From JBDHAC01 sp039588215 (GTDB lineage: Bacteria > Gemmatimonadota > Gemmatimonadetes > Palauibacterales > Palauibacteraceae): a stretch of 64,000 nt of DNA. Below are positions 1-8,734 of the stretch, piece by piece (positions within the stretch are counted from its first letter, which is position 1; every line of letters begins with the position of its first letter). The stretch covers positions 18,921-82,920 of the forward strand of contig JBDHAD010000015.1 in the NCBI GenBank assembly GCA_039588215.1, in the 5' to 3' direction. The position numbers were made by a program, and so were the translations under genes. The notes beneath the pieces are model-generated. The model was not told the origin of the DNA. It was given only the letters and a program-made list of their open reading frames with translations, and did no database searches.

Positions 1-509
1 GCGGGGATCGCGAGCTTGAGGTCCGAGAGCCGCACCTGTCCGAGCGTGCGAACGGCGCGGCCCGCCCCTCCCGCCGAGGCAACGCGTCGGAACGTCCGGC
101 TCATGCCTTTCGAGAGCCCGATCTGGGTGTGAGTCATGGACTCGACACCCCCGCACAGGGCGAGCCCGAGGCCTCTCGCTCGTACCTGGCCCGCGGCGTG
201 TGTGGCCGCTGCCAGGCTCGAGGCACACGCCTGGATGATGGTTTGGCCGGGCACCGTGGCGTCGAGACCCGAGTCGAACCACACCTCGCGCGCCCAGTTG
301 CTCACGGCGAGCGTCGGGATGACGGCTCCCCACAGGACAAGGTCGATCTCACCGGCCCGCTCGCGCCCGAGGCCGGATTCGCCGGCCACGGTTTGTTGAA
401 CGACAGGTGCGGACAGCTCGAGCGCGTCGAGCTCTCCCAACTCACGATCGATCTTGCAGAACGGGCTCCGGAGCCCGGGGAGGACGAACACTTCCGGTGA
501 CGTGTTCAT
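1..509 (-). CDS. Acetyl-CoA acetyltransferase (thiolase family), 3' end off the window
   Basis: This is the N-terminal 169 residues of a thiolase; the gene continues past the left edge. Thiolases join or cleave acyl-CoAs (fatty-acid beta-oxidation, acetoacetyl-CoA formation). The fragment shows the thiolase N-terminal pattern LPGLRSPFCK near residues 10-19, the nucleophilic cysteine C95 in QACASSL and the family motif GGVESMT at 120-126. ATG at 509 is chosen because AAGGAG lies 6 nt upstream. It is divergent from gltX. Which subfamily (FadA/FadI, PhaA) cannot be decided because the catalytic His and second Cys lie outside the window. Confidence 0.85.
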   Translation of the reverse strand, partial: MNTSPEVFVLPGLRSPFCKIDRELGELDALELSAPVVQQTVAGESGLGRERAGEIDLVLWGAVIPTLAVSNWAREVWFDSGLDATVPGQTIIQACASSLAAATHAAGQVRARGLGLALCGGVESMTHTQIGLSKGMSRTFRRVASAGGAGRAVRTLGQVRLSDLKLAIP

Positions 510-701
510 GAGGCGCTCCTTGTAAGCCACTGGAGTTCTCCGGCGGCCTGCCACAATCGGGAATCCGTGCACCCAAGCGAGGTGCCCGGTCCGGAACGAT
601 GCATGGCATCGGACGCGCGCGATGCGCAAGATGGTGCGCGCGTCGTGAAGACATGGCTGCCAGAGAAATGAGCCTGGGAACACCTGGATACGAGTTCCGC
701 G

Positions 702-2195
702 GTGACGACTAGAGTCCGTTTCGCCCCCAGTCCGACGGGGTACCTACACGTGGGAGGTGCCCGCACGGCGCTGTTCAACTACCTGTTCGCGCGCCGGCAC
801 GACGGAGTGTTCGTCCTCCGGATCGAGGATACGGACCGGGACCGGTCGAGTGACGAGATGACCCAGGCGATCCTGGACGGACTGAGTTGGCTGGGTCTCG
901 ACGTCGACGAGGGACCCGTCCACCAGGCCGACGGGGCGGACCGGCACCGCCGCGACGCGTTGAACCTGTTGGAGGCTGGGGACGCGTACCGGTGCTTCTG
1001 CACACCCGAAGATCTGGCCGCCCGCCGGGCGGAGGCGGAGCAGCGGGGAGAGGGCTTCGGGTACGACGGCCGCTGCAAGCGTCTCGACTCCCGGGCGTCC
1101 TCCTCGCGCGCAGACGACGGCGAGCCCTTCGCGATCCGCTTTGCGGTGCCGGACGGGACGACGTCTTGGCTCGACCTCGTGCACGGCGAGCTCGCGTTCG
1201 ACAACTTGACCGTAGACGACTTCATCATCCTTCGCTCCGACCACACCCCCGTGTACAACCTCGCTGTGGTGTCGGACGACGCCGCAGCGCGCATCACGCA
1301 CGTGATCCGGGGCGACGACCACATCTCGAACACGCCGAAGCAGATCCTCATCTACCGCGCGCTGGGACACGATCCACCGGCGTTTGCACACGTTCCGATG
1401 ATCCTCGGGCCGGACGCGAAGCGGCTCTCGAAGCGCCATGGGGCCATGGCGATCGGGGCGTATCGGGAGCTTGGGTTCCTACCCGAAAGCATGGTGAACT
1501 TCCTCGCGCTCCTGGGTTGGTCGCCCGGGGATGACAGAGAGGTCATGCGGCCGGCCGAGATCATCGAAGCGTTCGACCTGGGGCGCGTACAGAAGAAGAG
1601 CGCCGTATTCGACACCGACAAGCTCGAGTGGTTGAACGGCCAGCACATGGCCCGCACGCCCGCGTCGGAATTGCTGCCGCTGATCGTCGATGCGCTCGGA
1701 TCGGAGGCGGACGAGACGCCCGTGGTGGCGGCGGCGCTGCTGGAGCTGGATGCCGACACGGACCGCGCGATCCAAGTAATCGAGCTCGTGAAGGAACGAC
1801 CACGCACGATTCCGCTGCTCGCGGCGCAGGTGAGCCCGTTCTTCGGGGACGCGGTCGCCTACGAGGATCATGCCGTGGATCGGTTCTGGAGGCGGCCCGC
1901 GGAGGCGGCGCACCTGCTTCGCGCGCTCCAAGAGCGCCTGCGCTCGCTAGATACCTGGGCGACAGAACCGCTTGAAAGCGCGCTCCGAGCGCTGGCGGAG
2001 GAATTGGAGGTCGGGGCAGGGAAGATGATCCACCCCCTCCGCGTTGCGCTCATGGGGCAGGGAGTGAGCCCGGGCATCTTCGACGTCCTCGTCTTGATGG
2101 GGCGCGAGCGAACCGAGGGCAGGATCGATTCGGCGCTCGGCTACCTGGATGCAAAGGTCGCGGTCGAAGCCTCGGAGGAAGGGCCCCGGGGGTGA
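702..2195 (+). CDS. gltX: Glutamyl-tRNA synthetase
   Basis: This class I aminoacyl-tRNA synthetase charges tRNA-Glu with glutamate using ATP. The protein is 497 aa, normal for bacterial GltX. The Rossmann catalytic domain opens with FAPSPTGYLHVGGARTA, where HVGG (residues 16-19) is the HIGH signature; the KMSKS-like loop is KRLSKR at 240-245. The C-terminal part is the helical anticodon-binding domain. The start is a GTG at 702 giving the canonical RVRFAPSPTG N-terminus. Its TGA stop overlaps the GTG of tadA by 4 nt, so the two are probably co-translated. Whether it also charges tRNA-Gln cannot be told from the sequence alone. Confidence 0.96.
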   Translation: MTTRVRFAPSPTGYLHVGGARTALFNYLFARRHDGVFVLRIEDTDRDRSSDEMTQAILDGLSWLGLDVDEGPVHQADGADRHRRDALNLLEAGDAYRCFCTPEDLAARRAEAEQRGEGFGYDGRCKRLDSRASSSRADDGEPFAIRFAVPDGTTSWLDLVHGELAFDNLTVDDFIILRSDHTPVYNLAVVSDDAAARITHVIRGDDHISNTPKQILIYRALGHDPPAFAHVPMILGPDAKRLSKRHGAMAIGAYRELGFLPESMVNFLALLGWSPGDDREVMRPAEIIEAFDLGRVQKKSAVFDTDKLEWLNGQHMARTPASELLPLIVDALGSEADETPVVAAALLELDADTDRAIQVIELVKERPRTIPLLAAQVSPFFGDAVAYEDHAVDRFWRRPAEAAHLLRALQERLRSLDTWATEPLESALRALAEELEVGAGKMIHPLRVALMGQGVSPGIFDVLVLMGRERTEGRIDSALGYLDAKVAVEASEEGPRG

Positions 2196-2674
2196 GCGAT
2201 CTCGCGCGAGAGCCCTCGGATCCCTCGCCCGACGACCTCCGCTGGATGCGTAGAGCGCTCGAGCTGGCTGCCCGTGCGGGCGATCAGCATGAAGTGCCGA
2301 TCGGAGCCGTGTTGATCGGGCCTCAGGGGCTCGTGGCCGAGGACCACAATCGAACCCGCGAGCTCGCCGATCCGACCGCGCACGCAGAAACGCTCGTGCT
2401 CCGAGCGGGCGGGAGGCAGCTGGGCGATTGGCGCCTACTCGATCATACGCTGTACGTGACGCTAGAGCCCTGCGCCATGTGTACGGGGGCCGCCGTGCTG
2501 GCTCGCATCCGGAGACTCGTGTTCGGCGCCCGAGACCCGAAGGCCGGAATGTGCGGCTCGCTCCATGACCTTGCCCGGGATGCCCGGCTCAATCACCGGA
2601 TCGATGTGACGGGTGGCGTGCTCACAGAGGAGAGTTCCCGGTTACTCAGGGAGTTCTTCGGACAGAGGCGCTGA
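2192..2674 (+). CDS. tadA: tRNA-specific adenosine deaminase (A34 to inosine)
   Basis: This zinc-dependent deaminase converts the wobble adenosine of tRNA-Arg(ACG) to inosine. It is 160 aa, the usual TadA length. The zinc and catalytic residues are visible: H64-A65-E66 (zinc ligand and proton shuttle) and P93-C94-x-x-C97 (two Cys ligands). It starts at a GTG inside the gltX stop codon. Its last 33 nt overlap the 3' end of the convergent nhaC gene. A guanine or other cytidine-type deaminase is the alternative, but the LEPCAMCTGA context and length favour TadA. Confidence 0.93.
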   Translation: MSDLAREPSDPSPDDLRWMRRALELAARAGDQHEVPIGAVLIGPQGLVAEDHNRTRELADPTAHAETLVLRAGGRQLGDWRLLDHTLYVTLEPCAMCTGAAVLARIRRLVFGARDPKAGMCGSLHDLARDARLNHRIDVTGGVLTEESSRLLREFFGQRR

Positions 2675-4651
2675 GCGGACCGCATCTTCGCTGGGCCGGC
2701 CAAAGAAGCGGAGCGTGAGGTAGAGGCCGGCGATCCCCAACGCGTAAGAGAATGCCGGGTGGAGTCCGTAGGCGGTGGCCAGATAGCCTGCCAGCAACGC
2801 GGTCACCGCGACCGTCAGGGCATACGGAAGCTGTGTGCGGACGTGATCCATGTGATCGCACGCCGACGCCATCGAGCTCAATACGGTAGTGTCCGAGATC
2901 GGCGAGCAATGGTCGCCGAAGATCGCCCCGGCGAGCACCGCGCTCACCGTGCCGAGCAACAGCGTCGAGCTGAGGCCACCCGCGGCCGCCGAAGCCCCGC
3001 CCATCGCGACCATCAACGGCACGACGAGCGGTAGGAGGATGGCCATCGTCGCCCAGGACGTGCCTGTCGCGAAGGAGATTGCCGCCGCCGTGATGAAGAC
3101 GAGCGCCGGCAGGAGACGCGGGTCCAGATTCTCCGACAGGATCTGTGTCAGGTAGCGCGCCGTGCCGACCTCCTCGGTCACCAGCCCCAGCGACCACGCC
3201 AGGATGAGGATCGCGAAGGCCACCATCATCGCCCTTGCTCCGGCCAGCAGACCCTCTATCGATTCTCTCAACGTGAGAATCCGCTGGGTGACGGAGAGCG
3301 TCATCGCCACGATGGCCCCGGCGAGCGACCCCCAAAGGAGCGTCTTGAAGGGGTCGGCCGCGCCGAAGATGTCCCACAGCGAACCGTCTCCCGCGTTGCC
3401 GCGGCCGTCGTAATACAGGCCGAGCACCACGACGATCACGACCGTGAGGACCGGAATGGCGGCGTTCTGCCAGCGGTGCCGGGCACCCTCCTTCGCGTCC
3501 AGCCCCCCACTCTCGGTGTCCACCATGAGCTGTGCGCCTTCGCGATATACGCCGCCGCCCGCCCGCGCACGGCTCTCCGCTTCGTGCATCGGTCCGAAAT
3601 CCCGGCGCGTGAAGACGATCAACCCGACCATCACCAGCGCCAGGATCGGGTAGAAGAGATACGGGATCGTCTCCAGAAACACCGTGAACGGACTCGCGTT
3701 CGCGAGGCTGGCGGCCAGCGCCGGATCGCTGGTCTGCTGTGACGCGATGCGCAAACCATCCTGGATGCGCGAGATCTCGAACCCGACCCAGGTCGACACG
3801 AACACGATGGTCACGACTGGAGCGGCGGTCGAATCAACGATGTAGGCGAGTTTCTCACGCGAGATCCGGAGCTTGTCCGTGATGGGCCGAAACGTGTTGC
3901 CGACGATCAGGGTGTTCGCGTAGTCGTCGAAGAAGATCGCGAGCCCTGCGAGAAACGTCGCGAGCTGTGCCCGGCGTGGTGAGGTGGCCAACGGGCGCAC
4001 GGCCGCCACGATCCCGCGGCTGCCGCCGCAGCGGCCGACTACTCCCACCATCCCGCCCAGGAGCGCCGAGAAGATCAAGATGGAGGCGTTGCTCGGATCC
4101 GCGACCGAAGGCGTGATGAACGTGTCGATCGACCTCCAGAACGCGGACAAGGGGTTGAGCCCGGCCACGAAGAACGCCCCGATCCACACACCCAGGAAGA
4201 GAGAGATCACGACCTCCCGGAAGATGAGCGCGAGCGCGATCGCCACCAGCGGCGGAAGAAGGCTGATCCACCCCGGGAAGATCGGCGGGTCGTAGGACCC
4301 TTCGCCGCTCTCGCCAGCCGCCCCGGCTACCGCGACGCGAAGCGGGAGTTCTGCCCGGTCACCTACCTCGAGGTCGCGGACCTCGACGTCTTCGCGGGAC
4401 GGGAGCTCACCGCCGGCGAGCTCGCGCCCTTCGGCCGTCAGTACCTGGAACGTGGCGTCCACCCGGTCTTCGAGCCGGACCGTCAGATTGAAGGGCACAC
4501 CGCGCAGCAAGACGGCCGGTCCGTCGACGCCGACGGAGAGGCCGTCCGGCGCTCCCTGGCCGGAGAGTGGGGTGACGCCGGGTGCCACGCCCAAGACCGC
4601 GCCGAGGACCACCAGCGCGAGGCGCGAACGGGAGCCGGTGCATGAATACAT
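2642..4651 (-). CDS. NhaC-family Na+/H+ antiporter with N-terminal extracytoplasmic domain
   Basis: Multi-pass inner-membrane protein of 669 aa. About 125 N-terminal residues come before the first transporter helix. They consist of a signal-like hydrophobic stretch (residues 10-30) and a predicted beta-rich segment with no membrane helices. The transporter part follows, with many hydrophobic helices and the conserved NhaC-like segment IFFDDYANTLIVGNTFRP followed by DSTAAPVVTIVFVSTW. NhaC proteins exchange Na+ for H+, and some relatives carry other solutes. It is convergent with tadA and divergent from pyrR. The start is the ATG at 4651. The pre-domain is unusual for the family; its role is unknown to me. 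Confidence 0.85.
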   Translation of the reverse strand: MYSCTGSRSRLALVVLGAVLGVAPGVTPLSGQGAPDGLSVGVDGPAVLLRGVPFNLTVRLEDRVDATFQVLTAEGRELAGGELPSREDVEVRDLEVGDRAELPLRVAVAGAAGESGEGSYDPPIFPGWISLLPPLVAIALALIFREVVISLFLGVWIGAFFVAGLNPLSAFWRSIDTFITPSVADPSNASILIFSALLGGMVGVVGRCGGSRGIVAAVRPLATSPRRAQLATFLAGLAIFFDDYANTLIVGNTFRPITDKLRISREKLAYIVDSTAAPVVTIVFVSTWVGFEISRIQDGLRIASQQTSDPALAASLANASPFTVFLETIPYLFYPILALVMVGLIVFTRRDFGPMHEAESRARAGGGVYREGAQLMVDTESGGLDAKEGARHRWQNAAIPVLTVVIVVVLGLYYDGRGNAGDGSLWDIFGAADPFKTLLWGSLAGAIVAMTLSVTQRILTLRESIEGLLAGARAMMVAFAILILAWSLGLVTEEVGTARYLTQILSENLDPRLLPALVFITAAAISFATGTSWATMAILLPLVVPLMVAMGGASAAAGGLSSTLLLGTVSAVLAGAIFGDHCSPISDTTVLSSMASACDHMDHVRTQLPYALTVAVTALLAGYLATAYGLHPAFSYALGIAGLYLTLRFFGRPSEDAVRSAPLSEELPE

Positions 4652-4758
4652 GCGCCGTACGCTACGGCGTCATCGCCAGATCGGTCAAATCCAGGAGTGG
4701 AGGGCAGGTGGGGACTGCCGCGGGGAGGGTGGGAGGCGTCGGCCGCGGCCGCCGAGCG

Positions 4759-4787
4759 TTGATCGCGTGATTCGCCCCTCCTATACT
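4759..4787 (+). promoter_or_regulatory. Predicted sigma-70 promoter of the pyrRBC operon
   Basis: A TTGATC element (4759-4764) is separated by 17 nt from TATACT (4782-4787), which matches the -10 consensus at five of six positions. It lies in the nhaC/pyrR intergenic region, about 100 nt before pyrR. That leaves a leader of roughly 95 nt that could hold a PyrR-responsive element. No convincing PyrR-binding loop was found in it. Confidence 0.55.
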
Positions 4788-4891
4788 CCGCGCGACGCGT
4801 TGACCGGAACGGCTGCGCCAGCGTCGGTGGCCCGACCCCGTCGATCGCGGATTCGATCTCCCGGCCCACGTACCGGCGTATGTAGACGAGC

Positions 4892-5503
4892 GTGCCAATC
4901 CAGGCCCACAAACGAGTCCAGACGGTGATCGATGCGGCCGAAGCGGCCGCCGTTCTCGCGGAGCTGGCGGACGAGATCCACGCCGCGGTCCCGGCAGACG
5001 CGTCCTTGGTGCTCGTCGGGATCCAAAGGCGCGGTGTCGAGCTCGCCGACCGGATCGCGGAGCTTCTCGAGGATCGGCGATCGCAGCCGACGCCCACCGG
5101 CTCGCTGGACATCACCCTTTATCGGGACGACTTCAACCAGATCGGCCCGCGCCCGCTCATCGGCACGAGCGACCTTCCCGAGGACATCACCGATCGCCAT
5201 GTGGTGATCGTCGATGACGTCCTGCACACCGGTCGGACGATCCGGGCCGCGCTGAACGAGCTCACTGACTTCGGTCGGGCGAGCAGGGTCCAGCTGTGCG
5301 TGTTGATCGACCGTGGCGGACGCGAGCTGCCCATCCAACCCGACTACGTTGGCCGCCGGTTCGTGGTTCGCGCGGGCAGCGAGATCTCTGTGCGAGTTCC
5401 CGAGCTGGATGGAGCCCTCGGTGTGGATCTGGTGTCTACCACACCTGCCGATGGCCCGACCACGCCCGGCGATAGCCCGACGCAGACCGAGGAACCGGAA
5501 TGA
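4892..5503 (+). CDS. pyrR: Bifunctional pyrimidine regulator / uracil phosphoribosyltransferase
   Basis: PyrR senses UMP/UTP and controls pyr mRNA, and has residual uracil phosphoribosyltransferase activity. The 203-aa protein has the PRTase core with the PRPP-binding motif VVIVDDVLHTGRT at residues 104-116 and the PyrR-typical segments VGIQRRGVELADRI and LIDRGGRELPIQPDYVGR. The last 25 or so residues are a Thr/Pro/Glu-rich tail beyond the usual end. The start is GTG at 4892. It is first in a pyrR-pyrB-pyrC cluster and its stop overlaps pyrB by ATGA, which fits a self-regulating pyrimidine operon. Confidence 0.93.
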   Translation: MPIQAHKRVQTVIDAAEAAAVLAELADEIHAAVPADASLVLVGIQRRGVELADRIAELLEDRRSQPTPTGSLDITLYRDDFNQIGPRPLIGTSDLPEDITDRHVVIVDDVLHTGRTIRAALNELTDFGRASRVQLCVLIDRGGRELPIQPDYVGRRFVVRAGSEISVRVPELDGALGVDLVSTTPADGPTTPGDSPTQTEEPE

Positions 5504-6474
5504 GCGCGAAGACAGCCGACCTCAAGCTCGGCAAGGACCTGATCGGCCTGGAGGATCTCTCGCGTGAACAGATCCTCGGGATCCTGGACACGGCGGAGCC
5601 GTTCAAGGAGATCAGCGAGCGGCAGATCAAGAAGGTCCCCGTGCTCCGTGGGCAAACGATCGTGAACCTGTTCTTCGAGCCCTCTACGCGAACCCGCATC
5701 TCGTTCGAATTCGCCGAGAAGCGACTCGGCGCCGACACGGTCAACATCTCCTCTTCCGGCTCCTCCGTGCAGAAGGGCGAGACGCTCGTCGACACGGCGC
5801 GGAACCTGGAGGCGATGCGGATCAACATGGTGGTGGTCCGTCATGGCTCGGCGGGAGCCACGGGGTTTCTAGCCGATCGCATCCCTTCCAACGTGATCAA
5901 CGCCGGAGACGGCCAGCACGAGCACCCGACCCAGGGCCTCCTCGACCTCCTCACGATCCGGGACAGATTCGGGTCCATCGACGGGCGCAGGGTGTGCATC
6001 GTGGGCGATATCCTCCATTCGCGCGTCGCGCGCTCGAATATCTGGGGGCTGCTGAAATGCGGGGCGGAGGTCGCCGTGTGCGGTCCGAAGACGTTGATCC
6101 CGAAGGGGATCGAGGGGTTGGGGGTGCATGTGATCCCGCGGGTCGAACAAGCCATCGAGTGGTGTGACGTGCTGTACGTCCTGCGGCTCCAGCTTGAGAG
6201 GATGGACGCCGGTTACGTGCCGTCGCTGCGCGAGTACAACCGGGTCTTCGGCGTCAGCTCGGAGCGGCTCGCGGGCGCTTCCGACGAGATGGTCGTGCTT
6301 CACCCCGGACCGATGAATCGCGGCGTGGAGATCGATTCGGACGTGGCCGACGGACCTCGCTCCGTGATTCTCCCACAGGTGACGAACGGCGTCGCGGTCC
6401 GGATGGCGGTCCTCTACCTCCTTTCCGGGGGAAGACCCGAACGTGCCGAGGCGGCGAAACGGGGGGACGCATGA
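5500..6474 (+). CDS. pyrB: Aspartate carbamoyltransferase catalytic subunit
   Basis: Catalyses carbamoyl phosphate + aspartate to N-carbamoyl-aspartate, the committed step of UMP synthesis. The protein is 324 aa. The carbamoyl-phosphate loop FFEPSTRTRISFE spans about residues 58-70 (STRTR at 62-66), HPTQGLLDLL is the second active-site segment, and HPGPMNRGVE is the aspartate-domain signature. It overlaps pyrR upstream and pyrC downstream by 4 nt each. No pyrI regulatory subunit is adjacent, consistent with the pyrR-regulated, dihydroorotase-linked ATCase arrangement. Confidence 0.96.
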   Translation: MSAKTADLKLGKDLIGLEDLSREQILGILDTAEPFKEISERQIKKVPVLRGQTIVNLFFEPSTRTRISFEFAEKRLGADTVNISSSGSSVQKGETLVDTARNLEAMRINMVVVRHGSAGATGFLADRIPSNVINAGDGQHEHPTQGLLDLLTIRDRFGSIDGRRVCIVGDILHSRVARSNIWGLLKCGAEVAVCGPKTLIPKGIEGLGVHVIPRVEQAIEWCDVLYVLRLQLERMDAGYVPSLREYNRVFGVSSERLAGASDEMVVLHPGPMNRGVEIDSDVADGPRSVILPQVTNGVAVRMAVLYLLSGGRPERAEAAKRGDA

Positions 6475-7793
6475 GCCGGCCTCTGCTGCTCGTCGGGGGA
6501 CGCACGCTCGACCCCTCTGAATCCCTGGATGGACCCGGGGATCTGCTGGCGCGCGACGGTCGTATCGAGGCGCTCGGGCAGGTCACCGATGTTCCCGAGG
6601 ACGCCGAGCGCGTCGACGTGGAGGGGCTGGTCGTGGCGCCTGGTTTCATCGATTTGCACGTACACCTGCGGGAGCCCGGAGACGAGCACAAGGAGACCAT
6701 CCTCAGTGGCGCGCTCGCGGCGGTGGCAGGGGGCTTCACGACCGTGTGGGCGATGCCGAACACCGATCCTCCCATCGATGACCCCGCGGCCGTGGGTTTC
6801 GTGCGCGCCGCCGGAGGACGCGCAGGAGGGGCACGCGTCTCACCTGTCGGCGCGGCATCCCTGGGGCTGAAGGGAGAGCAGATGACCGAGGTCGGGGAAC
6901 TGGTCGCGGCCGGTGCGGTCGCGGTCACCGATGACGGTCATCCGATCTGGGATGCCTCACTCATGCGCCGACTGCTCGAGTACACTCAGACGTTCGGCAT
7001 CCCCGTGGTGCAGCACGCCGAAGATCCCGTACTTTCGGCCGGTGGCGTGATGAACGAGGGGACGGTCGCGACGGCGCTGGGCCTGAGGGGCATTCCGAAC
7101 GCGTCGGAGGCCGCGACCGTCGCCAGAGACGTCTACCTTGCGGAGCTGACCGGCGGGCACCTCCATGTTCAGCACGTCTCGACCCGCGAGGCCGTCGACT
7201 TGATCGAAGCGGCCCGTTCTCGCGGTGCGCACGTGACCGCCGAAGTGACGCCGCACCATCTCGCGCTGACCGAAGAGGCGGTGCGGGGCTATCGGACCGA
7301 GGCAAAGATGAACCCGCCGCTCAGGACCGAGGCCGATCGGGATGCGCTTCGCCGCGGGCTGGCCGAAGGCGTGATCGACGTGATCGCGACCGACCATGCG
7401 CCGCATCACTATGAGGGCAAGGAGCGTGAGTTCGACGATGCTCCGTTCGGTGTTGTCGGTCTGGAAACGGCGTTCGGCATCTGCATGAGCGAGTTGGTTC
7501 ACACCGGGCTGCTGTCGTTGGCAGATCTCGTGGATCGGCTGTCCTGCGGCCCGGCACGGATCATGGGACTCGAGGGTGGCACATTGCGTCCGGGCAGCCC
7601 GGCAGACATCGTCGTATTTGACCCAGAGGAGCGTTGGACGGTGGAACCGACGCGGTTTCGGTCCAAGAGCCGGAACACACCGTTCGCGGGGCGTCAGCTC
7701 CGGGGGCGGGTCCACAGAACCATCGTTGGCGGCGAGACGCGATTTCTCGAGCCGCAGGAGCAGCCGGCCCGCTCGCTCACTAGAGCCGGCTGA
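6471..7793 (+). CDS. pyrC: Dihydroorotase
   Basis: Zinc amidohydrolase that cyclises carbamoyl-aspartate to dihydroorotate. It is 440 aa, the long class I type. Metal-binding DLHVHLREPG lies at residues 61-70 (H63, H65), and the catalytic aspartate is in ATDHAPHH (D308). Internal conserved segments include HAEDP and EVTPHH. It overlaps pyrB by ATGA. The class I type commonly associates with PyrB, which the gene pairing supports. It is the last recognisable gene of the pyr operon; a GC hairpin lies about 28 nt downstream. Confidence 0.95.
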   Translation: MSRPLLLVGGRTLDPSESLDGPGDLLARDGRIEALGQVTDVPEDAERVDVEGLVVAPGFIDLHVHLREPGDEHKETILSGALAAVAGGFTTVWAMPNTDPPIDDPAAVGFVRAAGGRAGGARVSPVGAASLGLKGEQMTEVGELVAAGAVAVTDDGHPIWDASLMRRLLEYTQTFGIPVVQHAEDPVLSAGGVMNEGTVATALGLRGIPNASEAATVARDVYLAELTGGHLHVQHVSTREAVDLIEAARSRGAHVTAEVTPHHLALTEEAVRGYRTEAKMNPPLRTEADRDALRRGLAEGVIDVIATDHAPHHYEGKEREFDDAPFGVVGLETAFGICMSELVHTGLLSLADLVDRLSCGPARIMGLEGGTLRPGSPADIVVFDPEERWTVEPTRFRSKSRNTPFAGRQLRGRVHRTIVGGETRFLEPQEQPARSLTRAG

Positions 7794-7820
7794 CGCAGAA
7801 CCGACCCATATCCAGGTATC

Positions 7821-7837
7821 GGCCCGCAGGGCGGGCC
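7821..7837 (+). terminator. GC-rich hairpin after pyrC
   Basis: A perfect 7-bp inverted repeat (GGCCCGC/GCGGGCC) with a 3-nt loop lies 28 nt after the pyrC stop. No T-tract follows, so it is only a candidate end of the pyr transcript. Confidence 0.35.
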
Positions 7838-7928
7838 GGGGCTCGGAACTTGCGGCGCCTCCGAACGGGAGAGCACACTACAGTCCACGCGTTCGATCAC
7901 GGACGCGGCAGCAGCAAATGGGCGTGAC

Positions 7929-8699
7929 ATGGCCGACACGAAGCTAAGCACGGACTCCGTAATCCCCGCCGAAGTTACCGAGCTGATCGGTGAGTCTCAG
8001 AAGATCCAGGGGTGGATCGAGAAGCTTGCCGAGCTCCGTGACGAGACCACCCCCGCGGTGCTGGCGGAGGTGACATCACGCCTCTCGACCCACCAGTCCG
8101 ACTTGAGCAAGACGCTCGACAAACGTCGCACCGATGTCGAGAAGCTCCGAACGGAGCGCGACGAGCAGGCCGCCGAGCTCGAGGAAGCCAAGCTGCGCTT
8201 CGCGGTCGGCGAATACGGATCCGACGAGTGGGACGAGCGACGTGGTCGGATCGAGAGAGGGCTTCAGTCGATCAAGGACCGGCTCTCCGCGGAGGACGCC
8301 ACGCTCGACGAGCTCCAGGCGATACTGGCGAGCATTCCGCCGGAGGGGAGCGCGACCAAAGGAGCGCAGGAGCCAGCCGCAGCGCCGGCGTGGATGGCGA
8401 GCGCCGCGGCCACGGAGGCGGTCTCGGAGGTTGCGGCAGAGGGCACGGCCGAGGCCCCGAAGAAGGAACCCGCAAAGACAGCGGAGGAAGCAGACGCGGA
8501 GAAACCGGAGAAGATGGCTGCGACCGCCGCGAAGTCGGGGGCGAAGGACAAAGAAGGCGGCGAAGCCGAGGGTGATGAGGGAGAGTACCTCGACGAGCTC
8601 GAGTTCTTGGAGTCGCTCTCGCTCGAGGAATCAGATCGATTCGACGCCGTATCAGCGATGTTGGACGAGGAAGAAGGCGGGAAGGGCGGTTCCGAGTAA
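7929..8699 (+). CDS. Acidic coiled-coil protein of unknown function
   Basis: 256 aa with no domain I recognise. Residues about 15-140 are highly charged and heptad-like (runs of Leu, Glu, Lys and Arg; repeated RRTDVEKLRTERDEQAAELEEAK-like pattern), strongly suggesting a long coiled coil. Residues about 140-215 are Ala/Glu/Lys-rich low complexity, and the last 40 residues are very acidic (DEGEYLDELEFLESLSLEE). There is no signal peptide or membrane helix, so it is probably cytosolic. It stands alone between the pyr operon and the convergent rpsT and ends at a strong hairpin. The start is ATG at 7929. Codon usage agrees with its neighbours, so the gene looks real, but no function can be assigned. 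Confidence 0.7.
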   Translation: MADTKLSTDSVIPAEVTELIGESQKIQGWIEKLAELRDETTPAVLAEVTSRLSTHQSDLSKTLDKRRTDVEKLRTERDEQAAELEEAKLRFAVGEYGSDEWDERRGRIERGLQSIKDRLSAEDATLDELQAILASIPPEGSATKGAQEPAAAPAWMASAAATEAVSEVAAEGTAEAPKKEPAKTAEEADAEKPEKMAATAAKSGAKDKEGGEAEGDEGEYLDELEFLESLSLEESDRFDAVSAMLDEEEGGKGGSE

Positions 8700-8727
8700 C
8701 CCGGGCGAGCGTCTCCGATCGCCCGGG
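8700..8727. terminator. Bidirectional hairpin terminator between convergent genes
   Basis: Perfect 9-bp inverted repeat CCCGGGCGA (8700-8708) / TCGCCCGGG (8719-8727) with a 10-nt loop. It sits between the coiled-coil gene (+) and rpsT (-). No T-tract is present on either side. Confidence 0.55.
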
Positions 8728-8734
8728 CCGGGGC

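Noticed and set aside
744..1439. 231-codon minus-strand frame inside gltX
   Set aside because: Antisense shadow of a strongly conserved synthetase, with no recognisable domain.
4686..4702. Possible PyrR-binding loop (ATCCAGGAGTGGAGG)
   Set aside because: It resembles the consensus only loosely, lies upstream of the predicted promoter, and no supporting stem was found.
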